Part shown: positions 10,481 through 20,429 of the stretch, one piece after another
Layout of the letters: each line of letters starts with the position of its first letter
How positions within the stretch are numbered: position 1 is the stretch's first letter
NCBI GenBank assembly: GCA_016617855.1
Contig: JAECUM010000802.1
Location: forward strand, 60,416 to 124,415
Length of the DNA: 64,000 nucleotides
DNA from: Megalonaias nervosa
Taxonomy: Eukaryota; Mollusca; Bivalvia; Unionida; Unionidae
Reading direction: 5' to 3'
Made by a program: the position numbers and the translations under genes
The notes under the pieces: generated by a model
Databases searched by the model: none
The model's input: the letters and a program-made list of their open reading frames with translations, nothing else
What the model was told of the DNA's origin: nothing

Positions 10481-10925
10481 ACCCACTGAGAACTCCAAGT
10501 TCAAACCATACCATTTTCCTGTCTTCTTGCCTGACTATTGTAGTTGTGCCAGTCGATTGGAAACGTTTCAAAAATGGCCCACTGATAGGGAAGAATTACC
10601 TACTGCGAATGTTTTAGCTAGAGCAGAATTTGTCTACTTGGAACCTTACACTGGATTGGGATAAGAAGTGCAGTGTTTCCGTTGTGGTCTGAGGTTGCAT
10701 ATGGATCGATGTATCTATGAAGATTCGGCTATTCTGGAACATACTCGATGGTCTCCGCACTGTCCTTACCTTTCTATGGCCTTTCCACCCATCACACTAC
10801 GGTTCAGGTATGACGGTACCTTAGAGAAGGTAGAACCGTTGTCCAGGAAGAAAAAAAGGAAGACTTCCAAACTAGGCATGAAAAAGGAACGATGTACAAG
10901 CTTGACTTCATTACGACTAGTATAA
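10449..10925 (+). pseudogene. BIR (IAP-like) protein 1
   Basis: The ATG at 10449 overlaps the polymerase end in another frame. One BIR domain is visible: RLETFQKWP, then CFRCGLRL, an EHTRWSPHC segment and a CPYL ending, giving the Zn ligands C-x2-C...H-x6-C. A TAA near 10662 breaks the domain between its Trp/Pro part and the first Cys pair. The tail is basic (SRKKKRKTSKLG). No RING follows. BIR proteins inhibit caspases or regulate cell division. In a virus-like element a block on host cell death is the natural inference. It pairs with the second BIR gene directly downstream. Confidence 0.82.
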
Positions 10926-10928
10926 AAA
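10921..10928 (+). promoter_or_regulatory. TATA box (TATAAAAA) of BIR gene 2
   Basis: TATAAAAA, 63 nt before the ATG at 10984 and overlapping the stop codon of the first BIR gene. The spacing resembles that of other TATA boxes in the element. Confidence 0.65.
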
Positions 10929-10983
10929 GGGACAACGTCCAAGACCGATAATTCATTGTGACTACCAACACCAAGCGAGAAAG

Positions 10984-11616
10984 ATGAATGCGAACAAACA
11001 GACAACACCATTCAAGTTCAGTGATTCCCAAGTGGAGAGCGATGCTGTGCCTTGCGATTGCAGGGATGCCGTACGCTGTGACCACAGCGATTCAGTACCA
11101 CATCAAGGGAACTTTGCTATGACTACTACTACGATACCTAATATGGAAAGTGATGATGTGCGTGTCAAACCTGACGGATGCTAAAGCGATGCCACTCGTT
11201 ATCGTACACCTTTTCACTTTACTGGTTTTCATGGTGAATGTCATCATGAAACCATGCGGCTAACACCCTACGGATGTCATCCAACCCTGTGCAAACTCCT
11301 GCGGATTTCACCGTACCCTCATCGAAATGAACCTGTGAAGGAAGAATATTCGTTCCCTGTACGTTTGCCTGAATACTGAGAGTTTGAAAGTCGATTCCAA
11401 ACCTTCCAAACAAAATGGCCAAAATATCTGGGAGGACCTACCCCCGAAGAATTAGCAAGAGCTGGATTTATCTACTTGGGCGAAGGGGATAAAGTCAAGT
11501 GCTTCAGTTGCGGTGTGACACTTCACGAGTGGGAGAAGAAAGATTCCGCTTACCTGGAACATGCTCTATGGTCTCCTCACTGTCACTACTTACCTTCAGT
11601 AGGACCTAGTCATTGA
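10984..11616 (+). pseudogene. BIR (IAP-like) protein 2
   Basis: One frame of 210 codons from ATG 10984 to TGA 11614-11616, broken by TAA at 11182 and TGA at 11377. The N-terminal half is Cys/His-rich (CDCRDAVRCDHSD; GECHHETMRL). The C-terminal half is a well-kept BIR: SRFQTFQTKWP, ELARAGFIYLGEGDKVKCFSCG, then EHALWSPHCHYLP. The segment before the BIR (FPV-LP-Y) matches that of the first BIR gene, so the two arose by duplication. There is no RING. This module keeps the BIR consensus better than the first. Confidence 0.87.
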
Positions 11617-11627
11617 AGTGGCATACC

Positions 11628-12013
11628 ATGTCGTATAAGAAACCAGACTGGCTAGGAGTCAAACGTTGGACAACACCTAGACAAGTATTTAAACCCCATT
11701 TAAAAAATATTATTCAAAGATTACCAAACGAATTGCAAAAGAAGATCTACAAGGATATTGGGCAGGGACTTGCCAAGCAAAATCTCAATTGGTGACTGAG
11801 GATCTTTTATGTCGAGAAATTCACAAGAGGAAACTGACAAAAGTCAACAAACAAGTCAGATTTTTCGGGATCAAGTCTGCGTTCATCCGATTAATCCGTT
11901 TTAGACCGGCTGCATCAGAAGATTTTATTACCATTCTTGACCGTTACACTGAAAGGCTGTGGTCAGAAATTACTCACTATATGCGTCACTTTCGCTATAA
12001 GAGATGTTTTTGA
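11628..12013 (+). pseudogene. Unidentified basic protein
   Basis: ATG 11628 opens a Lys/Arg-rich frame (VFKPHLKNIIQRLPNELQKK) that stops at 11795. The next frame continues with a similar composition (LLCREIHKRKLTKVNKQVRF, then DRYTERLWSEITHYMRHFRYK) to a TGA near 12013. I read this as one gene of about 125 aa with a frameshift near 11790. I recognise no domain. Confidence 0.42.
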
Positions 12014-12018
12014 CTGAC

Positions 12019-12543
12019 ATGGTCATGGATACTTTACAAGGGAACATTCTTGGTTTGCTTGTGGAGTCGAGAGAAAGGATTTACCGAGAGTAGGTCAAAA
12101 TAAAAGTGAAACGCAAAGAACAATTGCATCTGTTACGACACCAATGTTGGAACCACTAGTACCAAAATGCTATAAGAGGCTTGGTTCATGTGAAATCGTT
12201 CAAATGGTCAGACATTGTTCAATTGGACGAGGACCAGAAGACTTTGGTTGCTACTCATGATTCTACTTACAAGGTGGCCATACTACAACAAATTCCAGAG
12301 GAAGAGTTAGAGGATTACCAAAATCTTTTACGCTTCCAAAGTTTGTCTGTAGAACTTAATTCTGTGCGGTGTGTAGTGTGTGAATTAGTGACTAAAGATT
12401 TTGTATTCGCTACTGCAGTACGATTAGCTCTGTGCAAAAAGTACACATATTACCTCCGACAAAAAAGAGTTATAAAAATGGACTACCATGCCACCACTTT
12501 TATCATTCGTGATACAACAGATTCCGTGGAAGGAAATCAATGA
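12019..12543 (+). pseudogene. Unidentified protein, paralogue of the next gene
   Basis: ATG 12019 opens a frame that runs to 12543 with in-frame TAGs at 12091 and 12157. Its middle (ILQQIPEEELEDYQNLL, then RCVVCELVTKDFVFA) is related to the following gene (IQQIPWKEIN...EDYHRMLLEL, then RVVCVLVTCFLGFRLPA), so the two are a tandem duplication. The function is unknown. Confidence 0.45.
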
Positions 12544-12709
12544 CAGTGTTCAAACGGCTGAGGATTACCATCGTATGTTACTAGAACTGTGTCCATTGAA
12601 TTGGGGTCGACGTGTGGTGTGTGTCTTAGTGACTTGCTTTCTGGGATTTCGTTTACCAGCCGATTCCTTGTGGATTCTTTACGAACAGTACATACCACCC
12701 AAAACATGA
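12488..12709 (+). CDS. Small unidentified protein, possibly membrane-associated
   Basis: An intact 73-aa frame from ATG 12488, just after a TATAAAAA at 12471-12478. It contains a hydrophobic stretch (VVCVLVTCFLGFRLPA) and ends IPPKT. The next gene's ATG (12707) overlaps its TGA in an ATGA arrangement. It is paralogous to the upstream gene. I know no family for it. Confidence 0.5.
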   Translation: MPPLLSFVIQQIPWKEINDSVQTAEDYHRMLLELCPLNWGRRVVCVLVTCFLGFRLPADSLWILYEQYIPPKT

Positions 12710-13302
12710 AAGTGGTCCCTTTAAATGTACACGAGACACTCATTCTTTTAAAAAGCTTTGCGCTTTCATCTCGATATTTCTCGGCCTCTACGGGAAAACA
12801 AGATTCGTCAACTTTTAGGTACTGAAAATGTGTACGACGATGTGTGTGTAGCTTGTGACTTGCACCCTCACTGGAAAGATGTACGTGACTGGAAAGTTTG
12901 GACTTCGAGGCTTGGACAAAAGAAGTGGCACATTACGCCTAAGATTTGTAATCCAGACTTCAAACGTTCAGTGACAAAAGTAACTTTTAACCTGTGTTTG
13001 TGACAGTATCAGAAGAAGAACCCGTCACCGAGGAAAACCACTCCCTTCAGGACAGGACCGTCATCGACATCCCCGAAAGGCCTTTCCTGGATGACTTCTC
13101 TTTGACTGTGCCAAGTGTAGAGACTCTAAGAACATTACACACTGTCCTTAGGACACCACATCTTGGTCAGCAAACATGTTCTACAGAGACTTGTTTATAT
13201 TCCACTATGATCGTTTTGATGTGTGCTTTATGCATGTACTTAACCATTTGGCTTTTAGGTACTTTTGTCTGTCGTGTTGTTCACAATGAAAGGTTGCAAT
13301 AA
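12707..13302 (+). pseudogene. Probable single-pass membrane protein
   Basis: The ATG at 12707 overlaps the previous stop. Three frame segments make one protein of about 195 aa: a short start, a middle with a Cys/His cluster (VCVACDLHPHW) and Trp-rich part, and an acidic Ser/Thr segment ending in a strong transmembrane stretch (MIVLMCALCMYLTIWLLGTF) followed by VCRVVHNERLQ. Frame changes lie near 12760 and 12998. The unbroken last part (about 12997-13302) supports a membrane protein. The family is unrecognised. Confidence 0.48.
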
Positions 13303-13319
13303 ACGTGTCCTGAAAAAAG

Positions 13320-13327
13320 TATAAAAA
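13320..13327 (+). promoter_or_regulatory. TATA box (TATAAAAA)
   Basis: TATAAAAA, 43 nt upstream of the ATG at 13363. Confidence 0.55.
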
Positions 13328-13362
13328 CTCTTCGTGTCAAAAGTGACATTCCCTGCACTACA

Positions 13363-13800
13363 ATGGCTGCCTCTACTGTCCTTGCTCCCTCTTCCTCCAC
13401 TTTCGTACGGCATTAGTCGCGAAAAAAAAATCCACAAATACGTGCTCGTGTCTTAGAAGCCAGTCTCAAAGAAATCTTACGATGGTTTACGGTGACAGCA
13501 CGTCAATTACTTCTAGGCATCATTCACATTCCACATCAAACCAAATGCTGTTTTGAGAGTAACAAAGTAAGCTTGACGTAACTGTCCGATCCTCGCATCG
13601 ACATTCAAACCAAAAAGCAAATCATTTTGAAACCTGGAGGTAGCGGTTATCTAGGAGGTGTCATCATTCGTTCCCTCTTAAAATGGGATCCCAATGCCCC
13701 AAAGTCCTCCCCAAGAAAAAAGCCACTCTCCGACGTACCAAGAAGAAAAAGAAAAAGAGCAACGGTGTCAAGACCAGGTCACAGCCCCAGAAAAAGATGA
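13363..13800 (+). pseudogene. Small basic protein with Gly-rich hydrophobic segment
   Basis: A frame of about 145 codons from ATG 13363 to TGA 13798-13800, with two in-frame stops near 13414 and 13579. An amphipathic first half is followed by KPGGSGYLGGVIIRSLLKW and then an extremely basic tail (SDVPRRKRKRATV). A Gly-rich amphipathic part plus a basic tail is the style of small virion core or minor proteins of Polintons and adenoviruses. This is an inference from composition only. Confidence 0.5.
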
Positions 13801-14190
13801 AGAAAAGGTCACAGAAAACAGCTTCTACCCGCAAGATAGGCACTGCAGCCAGGACACAACCTTACATTCGGAAACCACGACTTGTCGCAACGGTGACAGC
13901 GTATCCAGTAGCCTCAGGTTTATCTACTTCTCCGTTGGTGGTGATGCCTGCCAAACCCGATGTGACACGTGTCTTTCCTAATTTGATGAAAAATTGGAAA
14001 CCCACGTCTCCAAAAACGTCTCCTCCAGCGATGACATCCTCTTCCTCTTTTGCAGCATGCCCCCAAAGTCAAAATCCAAGAGAGATCGGGAATGTTAAAG
14101 AATTTACTGGATTTATCCAAGAACTGTCCCGATTGAGTCCGTTGCGATCCCCTCCACGTCGCGTGATGTCTGCCATGAAAACGATACGAC

Positions 14191-14514
14191 ATGTTGTCCT
14201 TCCTGTCCAAACCTTCTCCACCCATGCGAAAAAAACTCATTCAAACCGCCTCCAAAGACGTCATTCATACTGTGTGCGAATGTTGTCTGAATGTCTTGAA
14301 AGGAACGATACCTTTGTCTCAACATCAGAAAGAATGCTAAGCCAAGCATCGACAAGTTCTTCGCCAATGGTCCAAAAATTACCCATTCGTCAAAAAAAAG
14401 ATGTTGGTGCAACGCGGAGGATTTTTACCCCTGTTAGGACATCTTACCAAAGCAGTAGCAGGACCCATCCTGGGTATGTTGGGAAGTGTTTTACCCGCCA
14501 TAGCTCCAAGATAA
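14191..14514 (+). pseudogene. Conserved small Polinton protein (Cys-rich centre, hydrophobic tail)
   Basis: ATG 14191 opens a 107-codon frame with a single TAA at 14338-14340. It has a basic start (SKPSPPMRKKLIQTASKD), a short Cys-containing helix (VCECCLNVLKG), a basic stretch and a Gly/Leu-rich tail (GGFLPLLG, then AGPILGMLGSVLPAIAPR). From general knowledge, this architecture recurs as a small protein in invertebrate Polintons and adintoviruses. Its function is not established; DNA-packaging or membrane-active roles are plausible. The stretch 13801-14190 upstream holds basic and acidic frames that I could not assign. Confidence 0.62.
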
Positions 14515-14603
14515 AAGGGTCAAGAAGATAAAAGGGACCTCTGGAGTAAAAGATCTCAGACGTGACCATTGAAATCCTGACTTAAGTACCTTACAAACGA
14601 TGG

Positions 14604-15230
14604 ATGGAATACCATCGTTGGCAAGAACAAGGGACCCCACATTTACCTCTCAATCATCATTTGACCGAGATATCCCAGTTACAACACGAATTTCAATCGT
14701 TGATGGATCTCAGCGATTTGTCAGAAACGGAAAAATCACAAAGGTACGGTCAAGTGTTGCAACGGCTGCAACTCTTTCAGTAGAAAGCTTTAGACGAAAC
14801 AGCTCTACAAACTCTAAAAGATTTTAAGACTCTGATGAAACGTCCACCACCACCACCCCCAGTGGTAAAGACAGATACATCTCCGCGGATGCCTGAGGAA
14901 GAAGAGGTACGAGAAGTCTTTCAAACACCGTCAGTAGCTCCCATCCCTAGTAAGATTGCAGCGTCCTTGTTGAAACCTTCCCCTACACACCAACGAGAAG
15001 AACTTAAAGCTTTGGTTAAAAAGATGATGTCCACTCCTCCTTCGACAGAACTCAAAAAGATTGAAGGGAAAACAGAAGTGAAAAAAGAAAAGAAGACCAA
15101 AGTCATCCAATTACCACCACCACCACCACCACCATTCCCCTCGACTTCTACTCCCGTGGCACATCGGACACGAAAAGCCGTTTCTAAACCACCCCCTCGC
15201 CCCATCCAGAGTAGCATCAGCGAAGTGTAG
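14604..15230 (+). pseudogene. Helical, proline-rich protein
   Basis: One frame from about 14586 (first ATG 14604) to TAG near 15230, broken by a single TAG at 14781-14783. The N-terminal half is Gln/Leu-rich and probably helical (GQVLQRLQLF). The C-terminal half is charged with two polyproline runs and a basic end (RTRKAVSKPPPRP). It precedes the integrase by about 15 nt. The function is unknown. Confidence 0.55.
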
Positions 15231-15245
15231 ATAACCTACTAAAAA

Positions 15246-16301
15246 ATGGAGAAGGTATTAGCCAGCATTTACTACCATCCAGCCCATCCTGCAGGTTACG
15301 GAGGAGTTCAGAAATTGTATCGTGCTGCCAAAACTCGACTGAAAAGTGTCCATTTACTTCAAGTGCAACGATGGTTACAAGAACAAGCCACGTACACCTT
15401 ACACAAACCCATTCGACGAAAATTTTCCAGAAGTCGCACCCAAGTGGAGGGCATCGATTATCAGTGGCAAGCCGATTTAGCCGATGTCTCTCATTTGGCC
15501 ACCTACAATCGTGGCTACAAATATTTGTTTTATGTCATCGATGTCTTTTCCAAATTCGCCTGGGTCGTGCCATTGACTTCCAAATCGAACAGTGAGTTAG
15601 TGCGAGCCCTCCAACTGGTGTTGAAACAAAGCGGTCGTCACCTTCTTCAATGCCAAACCGACAAAGGCACCGAATTTCTGAACCAAGCTTTCCAAAAAGA
15701 ATTAAGGAAAGGAGACGTTCATTTTTACAACCAAAGCCAGCATCATGGAACGTTTTCATCGCACCTTGAAAGAACGCATGTGGAAATATGTTATGCATCA
15801 ACACACTCTCAAGTACATCGACGTCTTACCGCACCTAGTCCAATCGTACAACCAATCTTACCATAGGATCATAGGACGTGTAGCCGAAGAAGTGACTCCC
15901 GACATCGAAGTGACCGCTTTTGAGTGCCTGTTTGGGACGTCCCCGACTGTCCCCAAGAAAGGTGGAGTGTTGGCAGAAGGAGATTGGGTGCGCTTTGGCT
16001 AAACCAAAAGCACTTTCGACAAAGGTTACTTACCCAACTGGACCACCGAATTGTTTCGTGTCACTGAACGACTGCCTGGCCGTCATCCTGCCGTCTATAA
16101 ATTGGAAGACATGAACGGAGAAGTGTTAAAAGGAACGTTTTACTTGCCCGAGTTACAACGTGTGACTAAAAAGGAAGACGATGAACCTGAAAAGTGTGAA
16201 AATGTCGTGTCAAAGAAGTCAAAGTACATTGGAAAGGATATCCGCCGAGTTTTGACTCTTGGATCGACGCATCGCAAATCATCGACTATAAAAAGAAGTG
16301 A
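15246..16301 (+). pseudogene. int: Polinton retroviral-type integrase (DDE, chromodomain-like C-terminus)
   Basis: It integrates the element into chromosomes. ATG 15246; the rve core shows the catalytic Asp of YQWQADLADVSHLA, the second Asp of CQTDKGTEFLN and the Glu of MERFHRTLKERMW. After a frameshift near 15740 come NQSYHRIIG and an SH3-like region (FDKGYLPNWTTELFRVTE, HPAVYKLED). A TAA lies at 16000-16002, and a further frame change near 16210 leads into WKGYPPSFDSWIDA, a chromodomain-like ending at TGA 16299-16301. Apart from these three lesions it is well preserved at about 350 aa. Confidence 0.95.
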
Positions 16302-16306
16302 CCATC

Positions 16307-16723
16307 ATGTCCTTCAACACAGCCTCAACCGCTACCACTGCAGTGACCACTCCTTCCCCCAGTTCTTCTCTGCAAGATCTACAAAAGCAACCCTTGTGGT
16401 TGTGGTATGGAGAACGGGTGCCTAAAACGCAAATCGTCTTTTTCTGCCAAATCTTTGTGGTGTATTGTGTCATCGGTGCTTACATTGCCAATTTGAGTTT
16501 GCAACAAGGAGACAAACAATTGTGGAAAATTTTACTCAGCAGTTTCACCGGTTACCTTCTTCCCAATCCGTCCCTGAAATATTCCTCTAACGGGAACAAC
16601 GGAAGGCTTGCGTCCAACGTCAGTCACTCTCCCAAAAGTCACCATAACAATCTCAACAATCCTCTTTTAGACACTCCTCTGACCTCCAGCGACCCCTCGG
16701 ACAGCAGAACTCTGGAATTATGA
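16307..16723 (+). CDS. Conserved Polinton membrane protein
   Basis: An intact 138-aa frame from ATG 16307, six bases after the integrase stop, with TATAAAAA at 16287-16294. A Ser/Thr-rich start is followed by VPKTQIVFFCQIFVVYCVIG (membrane helix) and a second hydrophobic stretch ending GYLLPNPS, then a polar tail. Proteins with this pattern recur beside the minor capsid gene in invertebrate Polintons; the function is unknown. Its TGA overlaps the next ATG (ATGA), which suggests one polycistronic or overlapping transcript. It is one of the few undamaged genes. Confidence 0.75.
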   Translation: MSFNTASTATTAVTTPSPSSSLQDLQKQPLWLWYGERVPKTQIVFFCQIFVVYCVIGAYIANLSLQQGDKQLWKILLSSFTGYLLPNPSLKYSSNGNNGRLASNVSHSPKSHHNNLNNPLLDTPLTSSDPSDSRTLEL

Positions 16724-17617
16724 ACAATCAATTTTACTTGACGTTACACAGTGACAGTTCCATGGAGGTGTTTCCCTACAACACCTTGTGCTTTTTCACG
16801 GCGAAATTACCTCAGGCTATCCAATTGGATCACGAAGCCAATTGGAAAGTGGCTTTGGTGGAAATCATTCAACCTACACAAATCAAAAACATCGTCGAAA
16901 AGGAAAACTGTTTTACGGTCGATGTTATTGAAGAGCAAGTGCAAAACTACTTGGATGCCAATGTAAAATATACTAATAAAACAAAGGACCCCTAAACTCA
17001 AAAGTGGACCTATCACTTGATAATTTCCCCAGGCTATTATTTTTGTGGTCAACATTTGGTGAACACGATTGCTGACATGTTCAAGGCAGTGTTTGGCAAA
17101 GCCTTGGAGAGTATCAGAAAAAATGTCACTATCGAGTACCATAAAATAGCTCGTCGCTTGCTCATGAAATTTTCATGAATTGTTTGACATTTTGGGTGGG
17201 GACTTTCAGTTGAGGTTGAATAGGATCAAGAATAACGAATTATGAGTCATTTACGACAACAGTACTTCTGGGCAGTATTTTCCTTTCCCCGTAGAACTGA
17301 ACCAAGGACTCAAATTGATTTTTGCGTACTTCGATGTGGTGGATTACAACGTGGTGGGACACACCTCCGTGTCGTTACTACGTGTCATTCCTTTCAAAGT
17401 GGATTCTGCCACGAGCGCTGACGAGGAAGGTGGAAACACCTATCATGTTCACCGCGAGTTTGTACATCCTCACTATTTGCCCGTCAGTAACTCGTATTTC
17501 GACACTGTCGGCATTACTATAAAAGGAAATCTGGGACAAAATATTTCATTCACCAAAGGAAAAGTCACGGTGAAACTCTATTTTCGCAAACGATTTTTTA
17601 CGTGTAGGCTCGTATAA
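16720..17617 (+). pseudogene. Polinton minor capsid protein (penton-like single jelly roll)
   Basis: It begins at ATG 16720 with the family-typical opening (FYLTLHSDSSMEVFP, later WKVALVEIIQP). A TAA lies at 16993-16995, then GYYFCGQHLVNTIADMF, a frame change near 17175, and the C-terminal part with GQYFPFPVELNQGLK, VVGHTSVSLLRVIPF and KGKVTVKLYFR to the stop near 17615. The whole would be about 290 aa. In virions of this class a pentamer of this protein would occupy the vertices. At least two lesions make it non-functional. Confidence 0.9.
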
Positions 17618-18559
17618 AAGTAACAAAAGAAAAGAGTGAAGTCAACAAGCTTTGTAAATATTAACAAAATGATTTATTTCCCTAGAAAACAAGGTAAAAA
17701 TATGAAATAGGACTTACGGTTTGTGAATATAATCCAACAATTAATCCTAGAATTGAAAAATATAAGTCCTATCACTAAACAGTTCTAATTGAATCCAAGT
17801 TCGAAACTCGATGAAGTTCCAATATGGAAGGCGATGACGTCCTCTATAACCAGTTTGTGTTGATGTGTCAACAGTTCCTTGTTGAGTCACAAAGAATATA
17901 ATTCCGGCTTTTGAATTCCAAATAATTTAGTAAATGTCTTTGTCCAAGAATTTCGATGAAGAAGAGTATTTTCCAGGATCAATAAATTATTTTAAATAAA
18001 AAAACTCAATTCAAATGGCAACAACAGGAATACCTTTCAGCCTGAAGGAATATTTTACGATTGAACTAATCCACTAGAAAATGTCTGCTTTAACCCACGA
18101 TTTTAGATCACATGATGGCTCACGTGACGGGGCTACTTGATCACGAATTTGAACAGCGCAGTAAAAAAAAAAAAAAAAAATGCCATTTAGCACGTATCCT
18201 AGAATGGGCCTATCTAAAAATCAGATTCTCACGCTCTAAATGAATAATAAAAACGCTGTTTACAACTTAGCTAACACGTGGGCCGAACGTGACCTTGGTA
18301 ATAACCAATCATTCTCGCTTAGTGTTTACAAATCTCTGAACCAAGGTGAGCTAAAAATAATAATAAAGCAATTCTTTTGCGTTCGAAACAGGCTAAAAGA
18401 ATTGAACTAAGTTTACTGGGCAAAATGTCAAATCCAGTAAAAATATTATCCTTACAACAAAATGTAATGAAATAAAAATAAAGTAAAAGAGGATTTAAAG
18501 CTAACACACAAGCAATTAAATTACATATACGTTACAGGTTGTCTAACGACTTGTAAGTC
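17618..18559. other. AT-rich non-coding block inside the element, probable insertion
   Basis: About 940 bp with no coding frame in an otherwise dense gene array. It contains an inverted pair (ATAGGACTTA at about 17707, TAAGTCCTAT at about 17764) and an A18 run near 18163. The base composition is unlike the flanking element DNA. It may be an unidentified inserted repeat that displaced other genes. Confidence 0.45.
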
Positions 18560-19003
18560 ATGTATCAAGTGTACCGAGGCGTCGCTCGACAGCGAGGACA
18601 TGGTTTAGGAGATATGTTGAAATCGGCCTTTCATTCGGTTCCTCCCGTTCTGAATCCGATGGTGACACGGGGATTGCACGCCTTGAAAGATGCCGCGTTG
18701 ACGCACGGCAAAGAATTTCTCCAAAATGTCATCATTGACAAACAAAACCTCAAAGAAGCGTTCTTGAGAGCAGGCAAAAATGTCTTGCTTCAAACCGGCA
18801 AAGAGATTTTGGGTCGACGAGAAACTCCTACAAATGCCCCGGACGCTGCCGAGTCAGACATTCCTACTTCCCTGACGCCACGGCAAGGACAAGGCAGAAA
18901 GAGACGACGACGAAGACACCCCGTCAGAGGACTTAACACCCTCAGAGCTAGAAAGACTAAGAAAAGAAGAACCGTCCGAGATTTAGACTTTTTTGATTAT
19001 TAA
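18560..19003 (+). CDS. Conserved small Polinton protein, possible virion protein
   Basis: An intact 147-aa frame starting YQVYRGVARQRGHGLGDML, with an Ala/Gly-rich helical middle and a strongly basic tail (GRKRRRRRHPVRGLNTLRAR) ending near FFDY. From general knowledge, proteins opening with this YQVYRG/GLG pattern lie just before the major capsid gene in Polintons. The small basic composition suggests a minor virion or core protein. The stop is 27 nt before the probable capsid start. Confidence 0.72.
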   Translation: MYQVYRGVARQRGHGLGDMLKSAFHSVPPVLNPMVTRGLHALKDAALTHGKEFLQNVIIDKQNLKEAFLRAGKNVLLQTGKEILGRRETPTNAPDAAESDIPTSLTPRQGQGRKRRRRRHPVRGLNTLRARKTKKRRTVRDLDFFDY

Positions 19004-19029
19004 AAATATCATAGTGAGAAAGAAAGAAA

Positions 19030-20406
19030 ATGATTCATTGAGAGTCTTGCGCCTGTTCCAAGTCGGAACTGGATCTGTTTGCCATGCCACCCACTATGAT
19101 GCGATGCAAGAATCCCAATGGGTAGAATTTCATCCCGTCTCCTCTTTGACGGATTCAGCTCCCATCGAATTTGAAATCAAAGGACAGCCCGAAGATTACT
19201 TCGATCTGAATAGCTGTAACTTGTACTTGAAAGTTAAAGTAACCGAAGCGGACGGTAACAGTATAGACATCGACGATAAAGTAGCTCCCGTCAACAATTT
19301 CATGCATTCCTTGTTCAGCGGAGTGGATTTGTATTTGAATAACAAACTGGTCAGCAGTAGTATGGATACTTACCCTTTCCGAGCGTACCTGGAAAATCTC
19401 TTGACGTACGGTACAGAAGCCAAGAACACTCATGTGAATGCTTGTGTGGTAAGGGAACCTGACGAAGCGGACGAGTTCGACGAGATAAATACAACCAATG
19501 ATGGATTTGTTGAACGTCAAAAGAAAATTGCATAAAACCAAAGTTTAGAAATGATCGATCGTTTGCATTTGAACATGTGGTTGCAAGACAAATATTTGAT
19601 GTCCGTCTGAGACTGGATCGCAGCAGTACCGCTTTCTATTTGATGGCTGCAGAAAATTCCACTTACAAAACCAAAATCGAAGAAGCCAGACTTTACGTGC
19701 GACGCGTGGAAGTGTTACCTAAAGTGGGCAAGGACATCAGTCACACTTTGAGCAGAACGACCGCCAAGTATCCGAATATTCGATACGACGCGTGGAAGTG
19801 AAAAGTTTTACCATTCCCAGAGGACAGAAATCCATTATCGAAGATCATCTGTTCCAATGACAGTTACCAAAACGTTTAATCATTGGCATCGTCAGCAATT
19901 CAGTCTTCAACGGAGTCCACAATAAAAATCCTTTCAACTTTCATCACTTTGGTGTATCCAAAATCGAAGTCAATTGAGATGGCAAGACCTTGTGTACCAG
20001 ACCTTTCGAACCTGACTTTGACAAAAAGAATTACTTGAGGTCGTACTTGTCCCTGTAAGAAACCACCGGAAAGTTAGGGACCAACACTAGTCACGGTATT
20101 ACGTACGAGGATTATGCAGGAGATTACGCTTTGTGGGCCTTTGATTTCACTCCTGACCAAGGCAGCGATGAGGGACATTTCCACCCTATAAAGTCCGATC
20201 AGAAAGAGCAAGAAGAGTGAACGGAGAAGTACAGACTTCAGAAACAGCAGAGAAAACAGCAACAACAGCAGCAGCAGCAGGAACCAGACAGAGGTTTTGC
20301 CGACTGTCGTGTCGACACGAAAGAGTTCCCCTTCTCTTTCCGAAGAAGCAGACCGTATCCTGTGGGAAAGCCTGCCGCCAGACGGGGACGCAATCTTAGA
20401 CGATAA
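19030..20406 (+). pseudogene. Polinton major capsid protein (double jelly roll)
   Basis: It forms the icosahedral shell in this class. The best frame opens near 19030 (a 1-nt lesion just after the ATG). Recognisable blocks are VEFHPVSSLTDSAPIEFEI, PVNNFMHSLFSGVDLYLNN, DTYPFRAYLENLLTYG, RLHLNMWLQDKYL, RTTAKYPNIR, NPFNFHHFG, KKNYLRSYLSL and YALWAFDFTPDQG. Stops or frame changes lie near 19533, 19600, 19800, 19855, 19977 and 20055. After GHFHPIKSD the usual C-terminal end is missing; the frame runs, past TGA 20218-20220, into a Gln-run and Arg-rich tail (VGKPAARRGRNLRR) ending at 20406. Confidence 0.93.
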
Positions 20407-20429
20407 AAGATGATATTATATTATTCACA

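Noticed and set aside
10988..11263. Very hydrophobic 91-codon frame with one stop, looking like a multi-pass membrane protein
   Set aside because: It overlaps the second BIR gene in another frame. The BIR frame runs 210 codons from a TATA-driven ATG into a clear BIR domain, so the hydrophobic reading is probably its shadow.
14921..15217. Gly-rich minus-strand frame
   Set aside because: Antisense to polyproline codons of the Pro-rich gene.
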